Positions 47,459 to 58,058 of a stretch of DNA of 64,000 nucleotides are shown here, in pieces; within the stretch, counting starts at the first letter, position 1; each line of letters opens with the position of its first letter. A model generated the notes under the pieces. The model saw only the letters and a list, made by a program, of their open reading frames with translations, made no database searches and was not told where the DNA came from. This DNA is from Leptodontidium sp. MPI-SDFR-AT-0119 (lineage: Eukaryota; Ascomycota; Leotiomycetes; Helotiales; Leptodontidiaceae). The position numbers were made by a program, and so were the translations under genes. Location: contig JAHLEZ010000027.1 of the NCBI GenBank assembly GCA_020726505.1, positions 558,001-622,000 on the forward strand, given 5' to 3'.

Positions 47459-49553
47459 TATCCCCTTAAATGCCGCATCCACGTCACCTTCAGCGACTGG
47501 CCCTGTAGCGGTACGCTAAGTGGCCCCACATTACAGGGCCTACAGGGCCCGTGCGCTGGTAAACAAAGAAGTAAACAAAGGCCCTTATCCTCACCAAATT
47601 TACCTACTTTTTGCGTATTTTACGATACCCAAGCATGCCGGAATCGACGGTACAGGATCCTACTGATGCAGGCACCCTGCGGCCAGCGCAAAAACCACTC
47701 GAGAGGCATGGGACGCATTTTGAACCTATGGATTGCCCTGAATTCGACATGGAGCTTGACTTACCTGAAGATGTGTCTCCTAACGATCCTATTACACTTT
47801 TTACACAGTATTATACGCCTGAAATGATAGATAGGATGGTAGAAGCTATAAATGCGTACGAGAAACCGACCTAAGATTTGCCTAATAGCCGTGCCAAAAA
47901 GTGGTATCCAACGAGTCGACAAGAGCTGTACCTCTTCTTCGCATTCTTGATTTATATGACAATTTATCTATTAAACAAGATCGAAGACTATTGGAATATA
48001 AAGAGGATTACGCCTTTCTATGATATTACTCGTTGTTTTTCCAAGAATAGGTTCTTAGAGCTTTGTACCCGATTTCGTATGGCACATCCGGATGTGACGG
48101 ATGATTATGAAAAGGTTAAATATCTCCTTTATTCTCTTATAGATTTGGCTAATTCTAAGTTTAGGTTGAACCCTTTAACTCGCACGTTCAATCTATTAAT
48201 ACTCGAATGTGGCGCCCTGGCAGAGATGTTGCTGTAGACGAAGCTATCAAGTGATATACTGGTCGATCGAAAAACATTACGACAGTCCCTGGAAAGCCTA
48301 TTTCGACTGGGTTAAAGATATGGGTTGTTGCACAACGAGGTTTCTTTCTCCGATGGGTGTTTCATAGACCAGGAAAGAAAGGAGGGCCTGTTGGGGTACG
48401 AAAACCGAAGGAAATCAACAAAACTCAGTCTGTGGTGCCACATCTTTTGAGCCTACTCCCGCCTGCCAACTACTACGTTTACCTTGATAACTTGTTTACG
48501 TCGGTCTCTCTTTTTGAATATCTACGGAAGTTAGGCCATGCGGCAACCGGTATAACACGTACGTCCTCTGGAATTGTTAAAGATTTGGTTGATTTGAAGG
48601 CTAAGGACAAAGGGCCGAATGCTATGCCTTGGGGAATAGTTCATGCCTTCCCAACTGAGTCGAATATGGTCAACCAAACCGGGTTTAAAGACAGCGCTTT
48701 TGCTCTTGCAATGTCGACATTTTGGGACGGCATAAAGAAGGTCTTACGGCTGCGAAAACGTCCTAAATTGACATCCAGTAATGCAGCAACATTAAGGGTT
48801 CCTTTTGGGGATAAAGCCACCAAACACCTTTGGATTCCTCAGCTCTACGACGCCTATAACCATAATATGGGATATGTCGATATGGGGGATCAACTGCAAG
48901 GTCATAACGCTGGTTTACGTCGCTTGCGTAGGGGTGCTGTACAGGCCCTACATCAGTTCTTACTTTTGGTCGTCTTGAGTAACTGTTATTTAATCGCACA
49001 GTTCTGTGAGGTTGAAGAGAGTACAGTTAACCTTCGCAGTCAAGACGATTTTAGAATACAGATTATTGAGGCTTTAATAGTAATGGGTAAGGCTACCTTA
49101 GAGGTATCGGACGCCTCTATCGCCCCAGTGGAATCAAGGAAACGCCGGCACTCAGGCATATCCCAAGACAAGTATAAAGTGCCTATCTATCGCCACGAGC
49201 ACGTTAAATTGGCTACTAGGTCAGATTGTTGGGCATGCAAAGGGGGTAGGCTTTGGGAGGCGGTACCGAGAAAAAGAATAGCTCTGGCAGAAATAGCTAT
49301 TAATGCTGGCCGTCCCACAACTCGGAAGACTACAATCTTTGGGTGCAAGCAGTGTCAGGTCAACCTTTGTAATAATAACCATTGCTTTGACCTCTACCAT
49401 AGAAAATCATAAATCTATTGCGCTCACAGCTCAATTTTGGGTGGGGGACGAAATTTGGTGATGTTCGCTTAATTTAGGGCCTCGCTTACAGGCTCTACAG
49501 GGCATTCTTACAGGCTCTTCAGCGACGTGTATGGAATGGCATTTAAGGGGATA
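47459..49553 (+). mobile_element. piggyBac-type DNA transposon, 2.1 kb
   Basis: Bounded by a perfect 16 bp inverted repeat TATCCCCTTAAATGCC (47459-47474 and 49538-49553) that contains TTAA. Inside each end are several subterminal copies of a YTACAGGSC-type motif (around 47505-47550 and 49488-49525). A TTCAGCGAC motif also occurs near each end. Such arrays are typical transposase-binding regions. The interior is the transposase pseudogene. If TTAA is the target duplication, the flanks TATCCCC and GGGGATA imply a palindromic target; otherwise the TIR extends outside TTAA. Confidence 0.8.
47635..49412 (+). pseudogene. piggyBac (PGBD/DDE_Tnp_1_7) transposase pseudogene
   Basis: Starts at ATG 47635. 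A TAA at 47872-47874 and a TGA at 48252-48254 both fit single C-to-T changes, and a frameshift near 48200-48230 separates the N-terminal and catalytic parts. Family segments: RCFSKNRFLELCTRFR, the first catalytic Asp region DVAVDEAIK followed after the stop by YTGRSK, YYVYLDNLFTS (second Asp), YNHNMGYVDMGDQLQ (third Asp), and a C-terminal Cys-rich domain (CWACKGGR, then CKQCQVNLC, then HCFDLYH). The last 351 codons are open (48357-49412). Length is normal for the family if the lesions are ignored. Mutation load is far lower than in neighbouring retroelements. Confidence 0.9.
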
Positions 49554-49979
49554 CGTGCAACTGTCGCGTTGCATGTCGCTAGGTGGTATCATGCTGCTGT
49601 CGAGGACGCGAGAGAGGGACGCGGTAGGTAGGTAACACGATACCCGAGAGCATGGCGGAGGCAGAGAAGAGATTCGAACGGGTTAGTGAAGCCACGATAA
49701 GGGGTACAGGAGAGAAAATAGGATGGATGGTTAAGGCACTCCATGGGACGATACGACTTCTCGGCCATGTCGAACTGAAGATGTAATTGGGTGATAGCGC
49801 AGATGCCACACGTGATCGTAACGAGTAACGACCCCGCTTCAAGAGCTTCTAGCATAAAAGACCTTTTCCGAACTTCGATCCTTAAGGCACTGTCACGCTT
49901 TCACAAAGAATCACTCATCTCAGATTGCCACTCACCCACCACCTTCAAAGAGACCGGAACGGACCGTCGCTCGCCCACA

Positions 49980-51983
49980 ATGGCCTCCCGAGCCAATCCG
50001 AGTGAATCGGGCGGCGCCGATTTTGCCCGGGTAATCGCCTCGCTCTTGACAGCCCAGAACTCGTGCCCAGTGCATGAGCAATGTGATAGCAGCTGTCCGA
50101 AGCGCATCGGTGTCCGTCGATATCGGCTTATGCCTGATGGCGAGAGACGAGACGAGGTGGACATGAGAGCACAGTTAGCCGCGATGAATCTCAATGCCGG
50201 GCAGTCAAAGCAAACACAAACCCTGACGATCAGCGACAACGTGCCCAGCTTCACGTACTCACCTCTCGCACGGCCAGACAGCATGATTCGTCTTTTGAAA
50301 ATCAAGCGGGGGATCTTTAGGGCTGACCCTGTTGATTGCGAACTGACCCATTTCGACATCAACAGTCCCCCTGCCTATGGAGCCCTCTCGTACTGCTGGG
50401 GAGCGCCTCCGGATGATCGCAAGTTTCTGTGTAATGGCAAGGTCTTCTACGGCCGAGCGAGTCTGGAGCGGGCGCTGAAGCGACTTCGCGCTGGGTTCGG
50501 GCCTGGAGAAAGGGAGGAGTACATCTGGGCCGATGCCTTGTGTATCAACCAGCAGGACCCCGCAGAGAAAGGTTCCCAGATTTGTCTCATGGAACGCATC
50601 TACTCGAGTGCAGCCACCGTTTATGTAGACCTTGGAGATACGGAAGGCTCTGAGGTCTTACTAAACGATTTCACTTTACGATTCGGTGGTGCGGGAGGCA
50701 TGGGTATGCAGGACACACTGACGGAGTCAGGCCATCCGGAACACCCTTTGCACTACAAGACGGCCTTCCAGGCTCTTACCCAGCCATGGTTCACCAGAAC
50801 ATGGATTATCCAAGAAGTTGCCCTCGCCCGGCGGGCCAAATACATGTTCGAGGGCAACATCTTCACGCAGGAGCACCTGGACAGCATTCTCAGCAAGGAT
50901 GCCATGCGGGCGAACCCAAGCCGTCTGCAGGAACTAATGGGAAACAAAGTTGCGCTGGGGGGCTTCTTGAATTACACCAAGCTGCAGCAGATCAAGAATC
51001 ACAACGGGAAGATGGACCCGCTGCAGCTGATCCAGTTGACGCGAGACTTTGCCGCGACGAATCCCGAGGACAAGATCTTTGGGCTGTTTGCGCTCATGAC
51101 CGATGCTGATCGTGAAGCAGTCGGGCCTTACTCTCGGTCGGTGCAGCAAGTCTTCCGACGCTTTGCCGCTTTGCAAGTCCGTCGAGGCCAGACCATCATG
51201 ATGCTCGACAGTGCAGGCCTCCAGCGACGGCGCCTGGAGGGAATTAACCTCCCTTCTTGGGTACCGGACTGGACAGCGCAGAACACATCGCCGAAGGTGA
51301 TCTCCACCCTCTGTCCCGTGCCATACTCGGCCTCCGGCTCTGCGCAAACGCACGTCCAGCTCGTCGGCGACGCAACAGGGACAGGCGGGCTCAGCGTCCG
51401 CGGCTTGCTAGTTGACACTATCGACACTGCAACACATGTGCACAGCGCGCCGCGAACATCCCGAAACGGTGAGCCAGACTTTCTGGTCTTCCACGACAAG
51501 TTCCGCGCCGCGTTCGACGAGCTCGTTAGTCAAGGTAAGTCCGTGTATAGCAATAACGAGGAGGCGTTCGCGCGCCTCCTGCTCATGGACGACATGTACA
51601 CGGGCCGCAACGCTATCCTGTACAGCAGCCCCATCGTCGATCCGGCGGCGACGTACCAGGGTGCACTAGCTGCTTGGCGGGAAGGGAGAGGATTTCAGGC
51701 TGGGATGAAGATGAATTCTGTGCAGACATATCAGATGCAGGCGAGCACAACGGCTGTTGGGCGCGGGTTTTCAACTACGCGGACTGGATACATTGGATTG
51801 GTACCGCCTTTGGCGCAAGCTGGGGATCTGCTTGTGGTGATTTTCGGTGCTACAGTGCCGTATGTGGTGCGCAGGGTGCAGAGTGGGTATTTGCTTGTTG
51901 GCGATGCGTTTGTACACGGGCTCATGTATGGCGAGGCTTTTGGGAGGCAGGATTTACGAGCCACGGATATCGTGCTTGTTTGA
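49980..51983 (+). CDS. HET-domain protein inside a TTAA-bounded mobile unit
   Basis: Single exon, 667 residues from the ATG at 49980 (CCCACAATGGCC, strong context). An in-frame ATG at 49803 would add 59 residues. HET motifs: YGALSYCWGAPP at about 133, EYIWADALCINQQD at about 180, and WFTRTWIIQEVALARR at about 270. LPSWVPDWTAQN is at about 424. The frame is undamaged and of normal coding composition, although everything for kilobases around is AT-rich repeat debris. The family triggers incompatibility cell death. The specificity of this one is unknown. It lies between the inner piggyBac copy and the right outer TIR, so it may be transposon cargo. Confidence 0.92.
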   Translation: MASRANPSESGGADFARVIASLLTAQNSCPVHEQCDSSCPKRIGVRRYRLMPDGERRDEVDMRAQLAAMNLNAGQSKQTQTLTISDNVPSFTYSPLARPDSMIRLLKIKRGIFRADPVDCELTHFDINSPPAYGALSYCWGAPPDDRKFLCNGKVFYGRASLERALKRLRAGFGPGEREEYIWADALCINQQDPAEKGSQICLMERIYSSAATVYVDLGDTEGSEVLLNDFTLRFGGAGGMGMQDTLTESGHPEHPLHYKTAFQALTQPWFTRTWIIQEVALARRAKYMFEGNIFTQEHLDSILSKDAMRANPSRLQELMGNKVALGGFLNYTKLQQIKNHNGKMDPLQLIQLTRDFAATNPEDKIFGLFALMTDADREAVGPYSRSVQQVFRRFAALQVRRGQTIMMLDSAGLQRRRLEGINLPSWVPDWTAQNTSPKVISTLCPVPYSASGSAQTHVQLVGDATGTGGLSVRGLLVDTIDTATHVHSAPRTSRNGEPDFLVFHDKFRAAFDELVSQGKSVYSNNEEAFARLLLMDDMYTGRNAILYSSPIVDPAATYQGALAAWREGRGFQAGMKMNSVQTYQMQASTTAVGRGFSTTRTGYIGLVPPLAQAGDLLVVIFGATVPYVVRRVQSGYLLVGDAFVHGLMYGEAFGRQDLRATDIVLV

Positions 51984-52659
51984 CGCCTTGTGTCAAGAGA
52001 TCCAGTACACGGTAGGAGTCTATTTCGATAATTTTAGTCGCCGTATTATCTGTCGAACTGAAAATGAACTTGATTGAGAGATTTGTAAGCGATGAAACGG
52101 TCGGTCTTACGGATACGAATAAATAATACCAACCAACGGAAGCCTTCCAAAGGCTCTAAAGGTAGTCACAAGCATTGAGGTCATTACTAAGCTGGATATA
52201 GCGCACCTAGCGTGGCCTTTCTACCTCAAGCTTTATAATTGAAATTACGTCGTAAATATTGCGGGTTTGTTTCGCACTAATTATAATCGTTACTTACTTT
52301 AATCCGAGGTACAGATCTGCGTGGCGATTATACATGAATTTGCGCGCCATAGCAGCCACAAGACTAGTGACGATTTCCTGTATAAGTGTGAGGCCGTAAA
52401 GCTTAGATAAGACCCCTTTATAAGTATTAAGGATAGTGTAAGCTTTATAGTAAAGTTGTAGTAGAGGAAGTCTATTATGCTGTAAAAGGAGACTCTTTGC
52501 AGATCAGGCGTGAGGGCGATGATGTGACTATGATTTTTTGATGAGAAGGGTTCAGGGATGTCCAGATATAGTTATAGGATATAACTTATAAGAAAATATA
52601 TAAGACATTGAGGTATATACTAATTTTAAGATACTTGAAGTCAAAGTACTTATTATTTT
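51984..52659. other. Downstream of HET gene, AT-rich
   Basis: Should include the HET terminator. No further coding region is visible, and composition falls to that of the repeat compartment by about 52250. Confidence 0.45.
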
Positions 52660-52697
52660 TTCCAGCACATAGGGTTTTCCGTTACACAGGGATGGAC
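52660..52697. repeat. Right terminal inverted repeat of the TTAA unit
   Basis: 38 bp inverted match to 47036-47073, followed outside by one further base and then TTAA. Confidence 0.75.
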
Positions 52698-52702
52698 ATT
52701 AA

Positions 52703-53167
52703 TTAGTGTACTCGGTTCCTATCTTAAAGTCACTAGAAATGTTAGCTCTCATGTAATCATCCCGTGTGTAATGATCATTAGCACGCTGAGGTGATTTTAG
52801 CACAATAAAATAGCTGGAGAGACGCTGAATTATAACTAGTGATACTGTATGATACAGAAGCTAATTGCTAAAGAGGGAAGATTATCTCTTCCCCGCTCTG
52901 CACACATATACACAGGGTGTAAGCACTAGGGCACGTGCTATTACACCGTGACTCAAACTAAAGTCCAAGCTTCGATGCTAACACTAATACTTGGGCTTGT
53001 CCTTACATTTACTGGCGACGTGGGATATGACTCAAGATCGTGGAGTGTATAGTGGGGCATAGGAGGCGGCTACTACTGCCCACGACGTTAAGACACCTAA
53101 AGACTCGGGTCGTCACGAACCGAACCGTACAAACGTAGCACGAACTAATACCCTTAGTTATCCCCTA
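52703..53167. other. Unassigned sequence between two TIR elements
   Basis: About 465 bases. By the nesting order it is the original right flank of the 12 kb composite element. No gene or recognisable repeat seen. Confidence 0.4.
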
Positions 53168-53913
53168 AGTCCCCACCCCACTATTCCGCGCAACCATTTA
53201 CCGCAAAAACAGCGATTTTCGACCCTTTCTAATTATATTAAAAATTAATAGAATTTTATAAAACTTTAAATTCGGAATATTAATATATATATAATTAAGA
53301 ATGAAAATTATAAATTGGTTAGGATTATATAATATTATATACTAAGTGTTTGAAACTTGAGTTTTCGCTTACTATACAAATTTGGTGTGAAATTTATTTT
53401 TCTTATTTTTCAATTATTTTTGTAGGTTATTATTAGAAATACTTAAAGTTAAGAATTATATAAGATTATATAAGATCTCTTAAGTGCATCCTATTTTTAG
53501 GTTATTTGCTTTAGTAGTCCTTTTTCAATTAAGTAAAATATAAAACACTATACAAATAATTCGTATAAGAAATATAAATTACTTAATTACTTAATAACTA
53601 CTAATAGTAATATATTAAAATTTAGGGTACTATAACTTAAATAGATATTCTACTTATGGTTTTAGTTTTAAGTGTTTTTATCTATTAGTTAAAAATATAT
53701 TTTTCGTATTTTTTATATGTAAAAAATTGAATTTAATATTATAAAATATTACGTAATTTATAACTTCTCTTCTTTTCATATATTTATAAATAAAGTATAA
53801 TAAACTTATTATAAAAGTTTTATAAAATTCTATTAATTTTTGATATAATTAGAGAGGGTCGAAAATCGCTGTTTTTGCGGTGAAAGGGTGCGCGGAATAG
53901 TGGGGTGGGGACT
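53168..53913. mobile_element. 746 bp non-autonomous TIR element related to the 12 kb element
   Basis: Ends AGTCCCCACCCCACTATTCC in inverted orientation, with arms similar for about 90 bp (through CAAAAACAGCGATTTTCGAC to AATTTTATAAAAC). TA flanks at 53166-53167 and 53914-53915. The first 15 bases and the CGATTTTC block match the termini of 34848-47031, so they are one family or close subfamilies. The interior is AT-rich without coding capacity. Confidence 0.85.
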
Positions 53914-54971
53914 TACGTCGTAATTCCGCTTTAGATCAATTCGTTTTAATAGAATTAGGATGATATATAAATAATACTTTACTAGTTTTGCTTACCGAGT
54001 TGCGTCCTTATAGGCTGCTAACTTCGCCTTTTACAAGAGGCGGTTTTTATGAGATGAAAATAACCTCTAGATTTGTTAATATGCCGCACCTTAATAATAG
54101 GAATTTTGCATGTGCTTTATAGCCTAATCTACCTAAGATGCCTTGCGTATATTAGGTGCTAGCTCTTAGTTCTATTACACCGCACAAAGGGATAAAGTTG
54201 TTTGTCGTCTATCGTTTACATTAAGCAAGAAGTGGAAATTATCGCTATTAACCACATTCACATAATTATCGCAATCTTTAAATACTCTTACACAAAACAC
54301 ACTCGACTTAATACAATAAACTAATAACTACTACACTACCCTCTTTACATATTATAAACGATCATATTTTTAGCCAAGTACGTAAGGAAGTTAACGACAA
54401 GATCACTTAAACTAAGACCAGTAATATAAATCAGACTATAAACGCCGCTAGCTTATCCAAAGAGAAGCGTAAGCAGAATAAGCGTAATAAGGAGCAGCGT
54501 GAGAAGGAACAGCGCGAGAGAAATGCTATACGTTCCTTACTAAGCTCTTCACAACCCTGAGACTTGAGAACCGAGATACTGATAATTATCTTCAAAAGGA
54601 AGGTGGCGGCGGCGGTAACAACAGCACTAGCTAAACGTAAAAGACTTAAGAATAATAGCTAAACTTTAACGCACGCATCGTATAAGTCACTATCGCTCTT
54701 ATCTATAAGCTACAATTTGCGTCTTGTAGTTCCCTTAATAACAAAGGCCGGCTCGGAAAGGTGCTTAGTAATCTATATTTCCTTAGTTTACTTGGCTAAT
54801 CGAGTTTTACTTTAACTTAAGAGGTACTTTCACGAGGCTAAGGCAATGCTACACATCCTTTATCTATAAATAGGGCATTAAAGTAAAGGGAAAATGCAAT
54901 AAACTTATATTATATCACTTTAGTCTCTAATAAATCAGAACAATCATCTGTGAGATGAATAAGATGCTTAG
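53914..54971. other. Decayed AT-rich DNA, unassigned
   Basis: No intact gene. On the plus strand around 54454-54545 a fragment reads as a Lys/Arg/Glu-rich coiled-coil (KEKRKQNKRNKEQREKE), possibly a gag-like or host-gene remnant. Nothing else can be assigned. Confidence 0.4.
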
Positions 54972-55218
54972 TGTGACGCTTGCCCTAGAAAGACGGCAAT
55001 CACGTGTAACTGACGCCTCACATATCAACACAAGACATATGATAATACTAAGTATTAACTTAGAATCTACAATTATAGAGGAAAGAAGGTAAGGAAAGAA
55101 GAGGTTTATATATAAGAGGTTAGTATACTTAGCATTATAGTAATCTCGGTACGTCCTGATCGGGAAATACTAAGTAGAGCCGATGGAAATGAGGCTTTGG
55201 GCATCGCCGGTTATTACA
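54972..55218 (-). repeat. LTR (247 bp) at the 3' end of a truncated Gypsy element
   Basis: Starts TGTGACG and matches 55670-55916 over its whole length with mostly transition differences. Directly inside it a minus-strand purine tract (GAGAGGGGGG) marks it as the 3' LTR of an element that extends to the right. Confidence 0.85.
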
Positions 55219-55454
55219 CTACCCCCCTCTCCGAAAAAAGCTCGTCCTCGAGCGTTAGTTTATCTCTTTATCGTTATCGAGGTTATCGTAGTTATTAACG
55301 CTATCTTCTAATACTTTAATCTATTTAGGTAGCTTAGTAGGGGGTCCTGCTTATTCGGGGTAATTAAGGTGGAAATCCTTAACTTTACATAGAGTATACT
55401 TAAGGTTAAAAGCGTTATACTAATTTAAGTTAACGTCTTGATTAAGCTAAGTAA

Positions 55455-55991
55455 TGTGGTGGGGAAGACTCTCGGTAGTCTTTTTGTCACCTGACCGGAT
55501 AGGCTCTTTCTACATAAAAGAGCTCAACACTTGAAAACAACTCAACAAGCAAGAACTTTTCATAGATATTATTTAATACACTTTTTTCTCCTCCCCTCAC
55601 TCGACTTTTCATGCTCTTCAGATATGTATTATCTCTAGATTTGATTGATCCGCGATTTCCTACACCTAGTGTGACGCTTGCCCTAGAAAGACGGCAATCA
55701 CGTGTAACTGACGCCTTACATATCAACACAAGACATATGACGATGCTAAGCATTAACTTAGAATCTATAACTACAGAGGAAAGAAGGTAAGGAAAGAAGA
55801 AGTCTATATACAAGAGGTTAGTATGCCTAGTACTATGGTAATCTCGGTACGTCCCGATCGGGCAGTACTAAGTGGAGCCGGTGGAAATGAGGCTCTGGGC
55901 AGCGCCGGTCGTCACACCTAGAATCTCTCCCGTACCTCACTACATGCTACCTCTCTTGTTGTGTGGTTTATTGGACTTTATCCCTCCCACA
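55455..55991 (-). repeat. Solo LTR (285 bp net) containing a second, nested solo LTR
   Basis: On the minus strand it begins TGTGGGAGGG and ends CCCCACCACA, flanked by GTAA on the plus strand at both sides (55451-55454 and 55992-55995). At 55670 it is interrupted by another LTR with its own target duplication. No internal retroelement DNA remains. Confidence 0.65.
55670..55916. repeat. Solo LTR, 247 bp, with CCTAG target duplication
   Basis: TGTGACG...CGTCACA ends; flanked by CCTAG at 55665-55669 and 55917-55921. Same family as the LTR at 54972-55218, but the less mutated copy. Confidence 0.9.
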
Positions 55992-56727
55992 GTAATACGG
56001 TAAGATAAAGTCTTGCCCTTTTTGTAGTAGGTAACTACTTTTTCTAGTTTCTACTCGTCGTCGTTTATAATATTAATCGGCAGGGGGGCATCTTGTACTT
56101 GGCCTAGTAAGGGATTATTAGGATCTCTACGTAACTTACTAATTAGAAAGAAGTTGTGGACCTTTATACTCGCTAGTAATTCTAGGCGGTATAAGTGTTT
56201 TACCTTCTCGAGTACTTTAAATAGTCTATTAGTTAGTATATTTAACTTCTTAAATAAACGGAGTGTCTTAAAGCAGCGTATATTAAGCTAAACTAAGCTG
56301 TTTTTATTAAAGTCGACATCGCGGCGAGAGGCGTTATAAGATCGAGCCATTTTGGCCTAAGCCATAATAAGGTTTAACCGAGCTATATCCTATGCTTTCT
56401 TATAGCGTTGAGTACAGTTAATAGCTTGTTAGGTGTTTAATTTATTAGCGGGGGTAGCTAAGTCTAATAAGTTAATTTTCTAGTCCTAATCCGTGCGTGT
56501 TGTGTATTTATAAATTACCTTAAATAGAGAGAGCCTCCCTAGAGAATCGTGGGGGATAGACATCTAGGCATAGTCTATAATAGAGAGGTACTTTGACTAG
56601 TCGTCTTAGTAATACATAACAAAGGGTCTAAGTCGTCTCTGCAGGTATTAGTTATATACTTTAGTTCGGCCATTTGTTTAGGGGTAATTAGCGGCTAATA
56701 GTTGTCTTTTGGTCCCGAGGATCTTCA

Positions 56728-58058
56728 GCAACAATTATGCCGCCACCACAAGCCTACGGGACCAAGTCTATTCATTATGACATTGTAGAGCAGCCTCTTG
56801 GCTCTATATAATAGCGCAGGCCGCGGTCTGAGTGCTGCCATATGGCAGGGGTAAGTAGCTCGGGTGAAGCTGGTTCTGCTCCACTTATACTCTCTCTCTC
56901 TCTTTCCCAGGATTCTAAGATCCCCCACATACTAGTGCTATTGTTAATCGCTTATTAATTTAGTTTGAAATAAGGCAGCTTATAAAGTTTAGTTTATTTT
57001 CTAATATAATTCTTTATAAGAAATTATAACAATTTAATAATAGGCGGCGGAAACAAGATATTTATATTTAATATTATTATAATAATAATTTACTAGATCT
57101 CGAATTTCGATTTTAGCTTTCGGGACGGACTCCTACTAATGAGCCTCACTATAATTAAAAGGGTGGTATAACTACTTACGCGAGTGAAACTACTTGCGCG
57201 AGTAAAACTACTTACGCAAGAATAAGTGGATCGTATAATAAAGCGGTATTTAGTATACTAAGTAGAATCGGTAGCATAGTCGGAATTAAAGCTAACGTCT
57301 AAATTAAATAATTTAAATAACTTAAAAATACGCCCGAATTAGTTAAAATTTAATTTAAGTAAAATAAGCTAAAAGTAAACGAAGAAAGATTTATAATTAG
57401 AGGCAAGTTTTATATTAAAGGTAAGTTGTGTTTAATTACGTAATATCTAATTATCGTCTCGTAAATAAATTTCTTTAATAAGAATAACTTTATTAAACTA
57501 CTTAATTAAAACACGAGTAAATTTAGTCCTAAGATTATTTTTATATATTATAAATTAAAAGGCATTATTTTATGTTAATTAATAATAGTAGCAGAAATAG
57601 TTTTAATTAAGAGTTAAGATTTAAAGTAAAAGCACCTTCAAACTTATAAGATACTAAAGTCGAAGATCGAAATAACGTTATAAGGAGTTAATTAAAGCTA
57701 CCTTAGTTAAAGCTAACGGTTAAAAAGGCTAATATCTCTTATTATTTATCCTTTAAATCCTAATTAAATTCGAAAAATATATTATATTTATAAACTTAAC
57801 TATTCTGTTTATAAGTCAGCTATTTTACTTTACTTCCTTTTTTACAAACGTATTATATAAACTTAAGTAAATTCGACGTGTATCTAATTTTTATCCCACT
57901 TCGACTTTTTTTCTTAACTAGTCCTTTTATTTTTATAAACGTACTAAGACGAGTTATTAATTTAAAAGACCCTTCAATCGTTAAAGTAATTTTGTATATA
58001 TAATATAACCTTAATAACGAGGCGGACTAAGCTAATACATATGTAAATTTATATCCTA
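56728..58058. repeat. Duplicated segment, copy 2 (heavily RIP-mutated)
   Basis: Matches 33242-34833, lacking about 260 bases equivalent to 33332-33591. It starts with the last 84 coding bases of the 7-TM gene, including the MPPPQAYGTKSIH stretch. Compared with copy 1 nearly every change is C-to-T or G-to-A. It includes the triple 18-mer at about 57170-57223. Confidence 0.88.

Larger units (their letters stand above)
47035..52698. mobile_element. 5.66 kb TTAA-bounded TIR unit carrying a dead piggyBac gene and an intact HET gene
   Basis: TTAA lies on both sides (47031-47034 and 52699-52702). Inside it, inverted termini read YGTCCATCCCT and are followed by GGAAAACCCTAYGTGCYGGAA, about 39 bp with a few mismatches. 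TTAA target use is the hallmark of piggyBac-type transposition. The unit contains a piggyBac transposase pseudogene with its own inner inverted repeats and, to its right, a complete HET gene. Its left TTAA overlaps the TA duplication of the neighbouring 12 kb element, so this unit probably inserted after it. Whether the outer TIRs mobilised the HET gene as cargo is inference. Confidence 0.68.
55219..56727 (-). mobile_element. Truncated Ty3/Gypsy 3' region (integrase C-terminus), interrupted by solo LTRs
   Basis: Minus strand. From about 56340 down to 55992 the frame gives the integrase C-terminal barrel pattern: DVDFNKNSL, then TLRLFKKLNI, LFKVLEKVKHLYRLEL, IKVHNFF, and a chromodomain-like stretch towards 55992. 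Stops and RIP-type changes are frequent. A solo LTR (55455-55991) interrupts it. The 5' part of the element is missing. The right boundary is where the duplicated segment starts. Confidence 0.75.

Noticed and set aside
49579..49855. Two overlapping minus-strand frames upstream of the second HET gene
   Set aside because: Overlapping each other in different phases with no recognisable domain; more likely HET promoter DNA.
55487..55813. Minus-strand 108-codon frame
   Set aside because: It spans the junction of two nested solo LTRs and cannot be a real protein.
56725..56928. Minus-strand 67-codon frame
   Set aside because: It lies antisense over the duplicated tail of the 7-TM gene and has no features.
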